Shown here: positions 48,731 through 57,900 of the stretch, one piece after another | Numbering within the stretch: position 1 is the stretch's first letter | Layout: every line of letters begins with the position of its first letter | NCBI GenBank assembly: GCA_038503035.1 | Contig: JAVSML010021635.1 | Span: forward strand, 186,001-250,000 | Direction: 5' to 3' | Origin: Crocodylus rhombifer | Taxonomy: Eukaryota > Chordata > Crocodylia > Crocodylidae | DNA: 64,000 nucleotides | The notes under the pieces: generated by a model | The model's input: the letters and a program-made list of their open reading frames with translations, nothing else | The model's database searches: none | What the model was told of the DNA's origin: nothing | Program-made: the position numbers and the translations under genes

Positions 48731-49053
48731 CAGGGGTATCAAACTCATTAGGCCCCATAGGCTGGAGTGGTGCAGGGCCAGCCCATAGAGCACAAACCAA
48801 TCCCATATGCTGGATCCAGTGGACATTTTTGGGCTGGCTGCATGGGGCAAGTGCCCTGGACCAGCCCCATATAGCATGCAGTGTTTGGGGCTGGGGCAGA
48901 GGCCAGAGCATGCTGTATGTGACATGCATACTGGTCATGGGCATGCTTCATGCAGCATGGCATGCAGGTCCAGTCCAAGACCCACAAGCAGCACCCAATG
49001 ATAGGGCTTCACAGGTAATATCATACCTGTGAGCTGTATCTTTGACACTCCTG
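48731..49053 (+). mobile_element. Full-length hAT-type element
   Basis: It starts CAGGGGTATCAAACTCATTA and ends TGTATCTTTGACACTCCTG, clear inverted termini. Flanks GCGTAAGA (48723-48730) and GCATAAAA (49054-49061) match at 6 of 8 positions. The 323-bp interior is GC-rich and non-coding. Partial relatives lie at 10700 (inverted) and 16973. Confidence 0.8.
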
Positions 49054-52000
49054 GCATAAAAGAAAAGTTGCTTAGACCATCTTGTTGTCATTCTAGTGCC
49101 TGTGCCAAAGAGAAGCAGAGAGGAATACATTTCACAGATAATTCTTGCCTTCTGCCTCAAATCTCTTTCCACACACAGAAGTTTGTCTTAGGAGGAACAT
49201 TTTTCCCTTAGAGCTGAGGGGAGGATCCCTTTGAATTGATCCTAAGTAACCTGAATGATATTTGGTTTAAATAAGACAGCCAAGGAAAAATAAATTATGG
49301 TAGGTTTTAACAGGTGTAAAGGAACATTTAGAGAGGGAGAGTCAGACTTCAAACTATGCTGTAGTGGAGAGAACAACAAACAGACCTACTCTTGTACAGG
49401 AGAGAGAAAAATAAATGTGGAGGAATTGGGACGTACTATGAGGTAATAAGGAGAGTAATCTTAATTAAAGGCAGTCCCTGCAAGCTGGAAGTATTAGTTT
49501 AAAATGTCCTTGCAAAAATACTCGGAATAGCCTAATTTCTCTCCTTATGTGTAGCATCACATTGAAGCAGTCTAGGATATGCAAAGCCTCTGAAATCAAA
49601 TTTGAAATGTATAGGTTGTTTTTCACAAAGGCCAGGAAGTTGTGCATTGCAAGTTGAAGGTTTTTAACTGTTGCAAATGTTACTGTGTGGTGGCTGGCCT
49701 TCTTTTCTTTGAATTAGCTTCTGGCCAGGTTTTCAAAAATGTGGACAAAAATGGGGAAGTCTGAAAGGAATGGCAACCTCAATTTGAAGAAAGTTCTTTT
49801 GGGGACCTTATTTCAAAGGCAACGTGTAGGAGATGTGTAGGGATATAAAACACAGTACCTTCTCTCTCAGAGTAGTGACCACAACTGGTCCCCAAATGTC
49901 AACCAGTATAAAGATGCCTACATAGAGGAAGTGGGAAATGAGGGTGGGTCTGGTTAATACTATTGATGTGGTCAGTCTGCCACTGACCTTGTTTGGGTAA
50001 GGAAGGGGCGGATGTGAAAATGAGACTGCTTTTATCTCCTCTGTGCATTTTATCTCCCCTACAACTTTCTAAAGAAGTTTCAGCTATTGGAGCCAGCTCC
50101 CCTCCCTCCCTCCCTCCCTCCCTTACAATTACAATTCTCGAAGGCACAGAGAAAATATCGCAACAGCAGCTGAAGTTGAGTAGCATCAGCTTGTTGTTGA
50201 GCTGAAGTGGTGATAGCATCAAAGGAAATGGATGGGGATTTCTAAGATCAGAGCTGTTAGGGCCATTCATGATTTGTTGGCAGGCTGAAAGCTGCTGCAG
50301 AAGAGATCAGCCTGAGAAATGCTGATTAATAAGGTAATTGAGGTTTTCTATGAGCAAGAAAGAAAAAATGAAAATATGACTAAAATAGTTCTTTTTGAAA
50401 TGAACAACATTTTGAGATTGCAAATTCCAGACAATAGCAGCTATTGCTATGAAAGATTTCTACATGCGAGCAGCAAACCGCCAATCAAATAAGACTTTTT
50501 TTTTAATGTTTCTCTATAGGAAGAAAGGTCAGAAGGTCAATCTCTCTCGCTCTCTCTCTTTTTTCCAACAGTAAATTTTCCTCATGCTTGTTACCTTAAT
50601 ACAGAACCTTTACAATTTGTGTCTGCATCCATCTCTGTTTTCCTGGGAACCTTATTTAGTTTTATTCCAGATCAAACTTCATTAGGACAAGACCTACATG
50701 AAAGTGAAATCCATCCCCTAAACTACTGTAGTTCTGCTCTCAGGCTTTTTTTTACCCCTGCTAGAACACCTGGAGCTAATTTTCAGGGTTGCCTTGTAGA
50801 GTGGCCCAAAGCTATTTGAAGCATGTGCCATAAGTTCCACCAGTTCTGAGTTGGAGCACTGGCATCCTCCTATTGTCCAAATAATATTTCATTTTAACCA
50901 ATTTTTCCCCTCCCTCTCCCATACCAAAAAGACAGCCTCAGTTCCTTGAGAGGCAGACTTATCTGTCCCCAGTTTTCCTTCACATTTAATTGATCACCAC
51001 TTGAATTCTGTGTTCCAAGTTTCTTTGGATGAACCTGATCTTTTATTAGACCAACTTAAATAGTTGGAAAATTTTTTTTTAGCAAGCTTTCAGGTTTAAA
51101 AACCCTTCGTCACAACACGCAGGTTCTTTTTTTGCTAACGGGGAAGTGAAAAGTTCTGAAACATCTGCACCTCAAAGTGAGACAATTTTTTAGTAAAAGA
51201 ATCGCATTCAGTATGACTACATTGTTTTTCTACTCGATGTGGTGTGACTCAGCATCAGCTAATTACCCAATCAAGTAGGCTGGATTTCTCTTGTTTAATA
51301 AATGTTTCTACCCACTTCATAACCTCCCTAGACCTCCTTTTATATGTGCGTAGCTTTTACCCTGTATATCCAATTATGCTTATACCCATCAGTGCCAGTC
51401 CCATTGCCACCTCTCCTGTGGAATGACACACTTGCAGCAGTTAAGCCAGGACACTCAAATAAATGCAGGAGATGCCCTACTTATGTCCAGTGATGCGATG
51501 ACTTCTGGGTTAGAACATACAAAAGGTCTTTAAAAAGATATGCTATTCTCAGCATGGCAAAACCTACAGGGACAAATAATCCCATTCACCCTTCTTTATT
51601 GTCAGCACTGGGGAGCAGATTGTGGACACTTCAAAGACACACATCGCATTTTACAAACCACTGTGTTTTTCTGTAAATAAATATGAAACACCCAAATAGG
51701 CCTATACTTATCAGCATGCATTTAGGAAAAGAAATCAGGTACATGGTAACCAAGAGGAAAGAAATTATAAATATGTCTAAAGATATGAGGCAAGAAGGAA
51801 AAGCAGGAGACTTGCTCTTCAGTAAACCAACTAGGGTTTGTAATTGGGCGGCCGGCTATAAATGGAATTGTGCATCATTGCTTCTCTTGAACTGGAAGAT
51901 TCCTTAGTGAAGATACAGGACCACTGAAGGAAGTAAGGCATCTGGTTGTTTTGTAATGAGAAGCAGGAATGCTCTTAATAATAAACAAACAGGACATTGT

Positions 52001-52779
52001 ATGCCATCATCACAGGATGTCCTTCCTTCAGCCAACACACTGACTTGGATTGGAGGAAAAAAATTGACGAGCTCAGGGCTCACTAATTGCTATTCCAGTC
52101 CTCCTTCAATTACCAGTACGCTCTTAAGTGAGCAGTCAGAATATTGTCAAACACGAGTTTAGTGCTGAAACATATTTTGTGGACTGTACAAACTTTGGCA
52201 TGTGAAGTTTTTAAGTGTGGGCCATATTACATGTATCTAATGAGCCTCCCATTTTTTTACCTGAAGGGCAGAGGAAGCTGCCACATGAGATAAGTGATAT
52301 TTAATAAATATCAGTAAGAAGCAGTTTAAACAAGGAATTAACTTTGTAGCCTTCTCCTTTTGTAAGAAATCATCTACATCCTGAGATCTAGGATAATCTA
52401 TACCCTTTATTTATTCTGTATCCTGAGATCCTTGAATTGTATCAGACAACATCCCGCAATTGTTCAGCTTTTTGTTAGAAGCTTGTAAGTAGCTGCTTTT
52501 TATATTTTGTAATCTGAATGTGGTTCTTTAATTGCTGGTTTAATGGCATCCCATTTTTTAATTGAGACAGACAGCAAAATCATGTAACTGTGTCCTTAAG
52601 ACTCACAGTTTAAAAAAGTGGCTGATGAATGGATTTGTAGTAGAAACTGGATAACGTATGACTAAGGTCATAGGTGGTGGTCTTGCAGAACTAAGGCAGG
52701 CTGTTAGGGAATGCTGATGTTCCTGTGAACCAACAGGGAAATTTGGGCAGAAAGGAAAAAAAGAAAATTCCCCTTGGTT
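49054..52779. other. Gene-free DNA just upstream of PRDM1
   Basis: Mostly single-copy sequence with no exon recognised. It holds a (CCCT)n tract at about 50099-50124, a (TC)n tract at 50541-50560 and the dispersed repeat at 51020-51122. By position (1-4 kb upstream of exon 1) this is where proximal PRDM1 control elements would be expected. Confidence 0.45.
51020..51122 (-). repeat. Dispersed repeat 'GGTCTAATAAAAGATA', copy 3
   Basis: Minus-strand words: AACCTGAAAGCTTGCTAAAA, CCAACTATTTAAGTTGGTCT, AATAAAAGATCAGG. It belongs to the same family as 40892 and 44676 and lies about 1.9 kb upstream of PRDM1 exon 1. Confidence 0.7.
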
Positions 52780-53050
52780 GGATCAGAGTTTCTGTGTTAC
52801 AGGTATAGCCCCACCCCTGCAGCCGTGACTCTTGAATAAATCAGATGAGTGGCTAAAGGAAATCTGAAACAGGGAGGGGAAAGGAACAAGCTGTTTAGCT
52901 AACAGACTGAAAGTATTCTTGTAACACTCAGCCCTCCAGTGTTTCTGAGAGGCAAAAGCAGTAAGTGCAGCAGCACCTGTCTGACAGAGAACGAGCCAGT
53001 GAGCAAGCAGAGCGCAAGCCAGAAGACTTAACTCTCTAGGTGTGAGTCAG
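52780..53050 (+). promoter_or_regulatory. PRDM1: Probable PRDM1 promoter / 5'UTR region
   Basis: The stretch precedes exon 1's coding-like end. It holds a GC-box/KLF-type CCCCACCCC at 52809-52817 and a consensus AP-1 site TGAGTCA at 53043-53049. AP-1 is a known activator of PRDM1 in lymphocytes, so the site is of interest, though it may lie within the transcribed 5'UTR. No convincing TATA box is placed. The transcription start cannot be set from sequence alone. Confidence 0.4.
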
Positions 53051-53085
53051 TTGTACTCTAAAACAGCAAGTGGAAGGAAGAAGAG

Positions 53086-53100
53086 ATGTTTACTCTGTAG
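53086..53100 (+). promoter_or_regulatory. Four-codon uORF in PRDM1 5' leader
   Basis: ATG TTT ACT CTG TAG lies 2 nt upstream of the next ATG at 53103. If transcribed, it would be the uORF nearest before the longer one and could influence which downstream ATG is used. Confidence 0.4.
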
Positions 53101-53102
53101 AT

Positions 53103-53164
53103 ATGAGTGAGACTTACATTAAACGCTGGGCTGCTGTTTGGAATTATTTGTGGACTCGACCTTG
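53103..53164 (+). promoter_or_regulatory. PRDM1: Exon 1 part of 30-codon uORF / alternate N-terminus
   Basis: The ATG at 53103 opens MSETYIKRWAAVWNYLWTRP through the end of exon 1. It resembles the N-terminus of the long mouse BLIMP-1 isoform (MREAYLRCWIFSWKNVWVRP as I remember it): M, E, Y, W, W, N, W, R and P are kept at the same places. This frame is offset from the PRDM1 frame of exon 2. With direct splicing to 54693 it reads [10 protein letters not shown] and stops at TGA 54721-54723, giving a 30-codon uORF that ends 35 nt before the ATG at 54759. In mouse an extra exon puts the frame in phase; no such exon was found here. Confidence 0.6.
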
Positions 53165-54692
53165 GTAAGGAGCATGATTCCTTTTTTTCTGGATCTAAAA
53201 TTGACCTTATCCTGTGTTGATCTGAACACTTGGAATACATAGCAGTGTTTCTTCCTAGAGTCTTCTGTGTTTAGTTTTGGAAACCTAATCTTGTAGTATT
53301 AACTCTTTCACTTCTAGATGTAACTGTCAGTTTACTTGAGTTTCACTATTAGTTTTTTTTTTTCCTCCCTCTTCTCGTGACATTCAAATTCAGTAAGTAT
53401 GTTAGCTGATAATTTTGCTGTATGTTAGACCAAAGCATGAAGAAGTCTCTCACTACATCTTCAATCCTTTAGATGTAGTGAGAGACTGCACTGTACATCT
53501 GTCAAAGTATTTTGAGGCAGCAAAAATGCAGTAGACTTTGTTCTTGCAAGTATTTGACCCTCTCTAGGACATCCACTGGAATTCTAATGTGCGTCTACTT
53601 TGTCCAGAAAGGAAGTCTCAGTGGGGTCAATTGATGTTTTATTTTAACTGCGAATCAGACAGTGACAGAGTTCTTGATTCTTTTCCCCAGAAATTTCTCT
53701 CTTTCTCTCTCTCTTTTTTTTTATTGGGGTGGAGAGAAGAGGAACTCCAGGGTGAAATTCTATAGTAGTTGGATATTTTACAGGGAAAAATGTTTTTAAT
53801 GGGGTTCGTGTTTTACCCCTATCAGCTTAAAAAGAAGCTTTTAGTTTTGTGTATCCTCTAGGAACAAAATATGTTTTAATACCTGTTTGATCATTTGAAA
53901 GCATTTCTGTCTTGGAACAGGCAAGGACTCAGCAGAATTTTCTTATGGGGATTTAATTTAGTCCTTCAAGCTTAAAGTTTTGAGATAGCATCAAGTCAAA
54001 GTCATATAAGAATTTTTTTTTTTTTGGTCCAAGGGAGTATGTTCCCGTGGTTTATGAAAGGCTGTTGCTCCACTGATGCTGGCAGGATGCAGACTTTCTC
54101 AGCCTTCTTTGCCAAAGGATAAGAGGACGTCAGGCGGGGGGCCAGGTTGTTTTGAAAGTTGTTTGTGTGTTGAAAGCTGGTGGGAAAGTTCAGGCTTCCC
54201 CATTTGGAAAAGGCAAGGCTGGGTTCCGCTCCTCCAACATGCGCTTTCCATTTTTAGCTTCATTCAGATGCAGACAGCAGCTCCTTCCTCTTCCTCTCGT
54301 TGTTTGTGACACTTTTCTGAGGCAGCTTTTCCACAAGCACTAAGTGGTCTTGCAGCCATGACCCCACAGTCTCTTGGACATGGAATATTTTTTTTCCCCC
54401 TTCCTCTCAAGAGACATTAAGGAAAGGATCTGGAGAAAGGTAATGCAGTTGTCAGTCTCTGGGATTTTCCCCCATTCCACTGGATCCCTATTACTAAGGC
54501 TGGCATTTTAAGACATTGCTTCAGTCAAAGCAGCTTTACTTCTACTGCTTTTTTGGCTATTACTCAACAGTACCAGCTATCCTGCATACGCTTTTAAAGT
54601 GTCACAGACTACAGTATTAGTCACACTGTCTCAAAGGAAACCACAAAAACTGAAGGACAATGGGGATTAAAGGTTGTTTTCTTCTTTTCCAG
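53165..54692 (+). other. PRDM1: PRDM1 intron 1 (1528 bp)
   Basis: It is bounded by donor GTAAGG and acceptor TTCTTCTTTTCCAG, both strong GT-AG consensus with a good polypyrimidine tract. It holds a perfect hairpin at 53444-53487, a pyrimidine tract near 53694-53720 and a GC-richer patch at 54060-54340. A frame-correcting cassette exon (length one more than a multiple of three) would be expected here if the mouse-type isoform exists, but I could not identify one. Confidence 0.8.
53444..53487. repeat. Perfect 17-bp hairpin in PRDM1 intron 1
   Basis: AGTCTCTCACTACATCT (53444-53460) is followed, after the 10-nt loop TCAATCCTTT, by its exact reverse complement (53471-53487). The stem is shorter than that of a typical microRNA precursor and flanking pairing is weak. 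It is not part of a recognised transposon. Confidence 0.9.
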
Positions 54693-54941
54693 GCTGCCAC
54701 ACAGTGTAGCTCGGACTCTGTGAGTTTCAAGCTGCTTGTAAAAGGGACAGACTGGACAATGAAAATGGACATGGAGGATGCTGACATGACTTTGTGGACA
54801 GAGGCTGATTTTGAAGAGAAGTGCACGTACATCGTAAATGATCACCCATGGGATCCTAGCACTGATGGAGGCAACATAACTCAGGCAGAGGCTTCCTTGC
54901 CAAGGAACTTGACTTTCAAATATGCATCAAACTGTAAAGAG
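54693..54941 (+). CDS. PRDM1: PRDM1 (BLIMP-1) exon 2, N-terminal acidic region
   Basis: PRDM1 is a nuclear zinc-finger repressor that drives plasma-cell differentiation, regulates T cells and acts in germ-cell and limb development. This exon is 83 codons, phase 0 at both ends, between acceptor TTTTCCAG and donor GTAAGC. It reads [22 protein letters not shown], then the conserved [31 protein letters not shown], a variable patch, and [13 protein letters not shown]. The first 22 codons are poorly conserved compared with mammals, whereas conservation is strong from the ATG at 54759-54761, the probable start in this genome because exon 1 lacks an in-frame ATG. The acidic segment precedes the PR domain. 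Orthology is near certain; the start choice is inference. Confidence 0.97.
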
Positions 54942-57900
54942 GTAAGCAGCAGTTTGCTGGGGAAGGCTAGGGCTAGCCAGCCAATTCACAGTGCTTTGAA
55001 GAATAACTAGCTTACACTTCTATTCCACGGCTTTGAAGAAAGATCCTTTTATTCATTAAGAAATTGAAAACTAATCGTCTGTCACTTGACACTCCATACC
55101 AAATAGCAAACAGTATAATCTTTGCATAAGTCAGTGTGTGGCCAAATATGCATGTTTAAAGTATAGGGCAGTCTTTTGTGCCAGTTTTTAGATTTCTTTT
55201 TCCTAGTCCGCTCATTGCCTCTGGCCCAGAGATTTGAAGTTTCTCAGTTGTACAATAAATAGCTTTTAAAAGAAAGAGAGAAATTCCTGGATCTGAATTT
55301 AATTATTTCTGGTTTTTGGTTATGAAATTGCTTTACCCTTCACATGAGCTTGCTTTACTTTAACTTCCTAAAATCTCAAAACACTTGCTCATCTATTAAA
55401 TAAAGTAGTAGTAAAACCGGCAAGAATCACATAACAAATTGTCTCCATGACTTACTGTGGATGTTGTTTATCTGGGTCAGTATCTTTTACTCGTAGCTGG
55501 ACATTCAAGTATATTTTATGCCTGCCTCTGGAGCAGGTATGTGTCTTTGTTGTTTCAGAAGGGCTGGGGAGAAAAAAGAGCCTGGATGAGCAATTGCTTA
55601 TGTGTTTACTTCTTCACATACAATAGCTATTATCACTAGGTGTGATGTTTAACAGGGTAGTAATCCTAGGGACAACCCTTCATTTCTCCTTGTATTGTGA
55701 CTTGTGGTATGGCAGCTATTACCTGTGCTGCTACTCTGGCTAAATGCACTGACCACAGATCTGAAATGGAATTTAAGCACATTCTTCTCTCTCTCGTGTA
55801 TCCTCCCAAAACAAGTACCATGGTGCTGCGTCTATTCTTTCAGTCCCATGTACAGAAATTTGAGCTGAGTTCCAGTGGCATAGCTGTATTTGTGTATAAA
55901 GTGGCATAGCTGCATTTGGTCCTACAGTACCCCATAGAACATACAGTGGTTTGGGATCAGGATAAGATCAAACATCCATGTGAAATCTTACCCTCCTTCC
56001 CCCGCTGAATGGAGGAATGTTAAAAAAGATTGAAAATGCAAATAACTTGTTTGTTTTGTGAGTTAAACATTGTGTAATACTATGCAATATTATGATCCAT
56101 ACTTTTTAAACACTCTCTCTTTGTTGATGACACTGAACGTGTAGCAAGACAATTTACTTAACTACTAGACAGATAGCCAGTAACATGTTGGCTCCTCCAG
56201 TTCTTTGCTTTGTTACCTCCATGTAATATTGTAGCCACAATAAGAAATCAGAGAAACTTTTTATAAATTCCCTGCGGTGTATTAGGAAACACCAGTGTGT
56301 AGGAGTTGATAATTTTCTTACATTAGTGCTCAGCTCTGTAAATTGGCTTAGGATTGTTACGAGCTTTGAAGTATTTTTTTATAGTTGTTGAACAGTTTCC
56401 AATTCCTTCTTAAAATATAACCAATCTAGATCCTTTGCTAGAGGGAGCCTCAATATAGAACATCCTTCTTTTGTTCCCCATTCTGTTGCATTTGTGCTGA
56501 GCAGCACATGTAGTAAGAAAAAGGAGGAACTTTTTGATTTCTATCATTTTAATCTACTGATAGTAGTCCCCTTCTATTAAAGCCATAGAATTAAATTTAT
56601 AGGAATGTACTCACCTATTGACTTGTCAAGAAAGTAAAATAATTGCATAGCACATTCCTTATTACTTTCATCATGGCCACTTTTAGACTCTGAATCTATT
56701 TTTTTTCTGTCTCATTTTACGTGTTTGCTTTGTCCTGCTGCCAATTTTAATAACATGGCTTGTGTGCCTAAGTGTTCACAGGATCAAACCCAAGCAGTGG
56801 GAGGGAGGAAGCAAGATAAAGGGAGCTTGACTCTGATCTTACTGCAGTGTAAAACCAGCATAACTCTAATAGCTGTTCTTCATTTGAAAAGGGGCGAGAT
56901 AAGAATTAGGTTCTGTGTGGGTGGGTGGTTCGATGCGTATGCGTGCGTCTAAATTGTATTCCTTGTTAATTTGGGGGAAAATAATTGTGGCTTCATTTTG
57001 AGGAAAGATTGGAATTCTTGAGTCAATGTGTGAGCCAAAAAGTCGACAGTAGATGGCTTGTGAAATACCAATGGTATCAGGATTAGATGTGTGTTTCGTG
57101 TTGAATGTCTCATGGGAGTAGGAATACTACTGTGGTGTATGCATGTTTTGTTTTGTTTTTGTTTTCTGAGCATGAATCTTTTAACTTTGCTAATCCCGTA
57201 ACTCCTTTCAAAGATTTATTGAAACAGCAAAAGATTCCATGACGCATCATGCTCTTGTTTGTTCTTGGACTTGGCTGGGGGATTTTTCTGAAGGACACAT
57301 TTTTCATTATGAACTCACAATATGCATCAGCATTTTTTTTTTTTAATGAATTGCTTCTGCTCTTACGATTTGAGGCTGTTAGATTTACTTGAAGGATGCT
57401 ATGTTTTTTTAAATATGTCAGGTCACTTTTGCTTCATTTTGGTACTTAATGAAAGCTGTATGAAAAACAGTGATAAAAAAATGTACTTTACAATAATAGA
57501 TGTGAATAATCTTTTTACATCAATATTTTCAAGCATTTTTTTAAGGAATTTCCTTTCTCCTCCATCAGCTTAAAATCTCAGAAGCACTTCCTAGTATAGG
57601 ATACTGCCTAGATATTTGGGATCCTAACACACCACTTATCCTGTCCTTTCAAAAGCACATAGAGAAGTGTAAGTGTTAAAACCCGATTACATGCAGTATT
57701 AGATTCTGTATGCAGTCCTTTCTATAATAAGGCTTCTCCTGACAGGGACTAGCATTAGACCAATACTATTAATAAAGTATAGCTTGCTAAGTTCACACGC
57801 CTTTTTTTTAGAGATAATTCTCTGAAGCCATTTTGTTTCCTCCTTAATTATGTATAGTAGAAATTAAATCTGAACATCCCTTTAAAAAGTAAATGGCAGG

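Larger units (their letters stand above)
52930..53164 (+). other. PRDM1: PRDM1 exon 1 (5' end approximate)
   Basis: The 3' border is clear: CGACCTTG followed by the donor GTAAGG at 53165. The last 14 codons, in phase with exon 2, run ACG CTG GGC TGC TGT, then LELFVDSTL, and line up with the N-terminus of the human long isoform (MLDICLEKRVGTTL as I recall it), followed by AA at the exon 2 start. The position of the human initiator ATG is ACG (53123-53125), directly preceded by an in-frame TAA (53120-53122). No in-frame ATG exists in this exon, so in this genome exon 1 is probably 5'UTR unless ACG or CTG is used. Another frame carries an ATG at 53103. The 5' limit is a guess. Confidence 0.75.

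Noticed and set aside
53444..53487. microRNA gene
   Set aside because: The stem is only 17 bp and flanking bases do not extend the pairing, too short for a normal precursor; kept as an unexplained hairpin.
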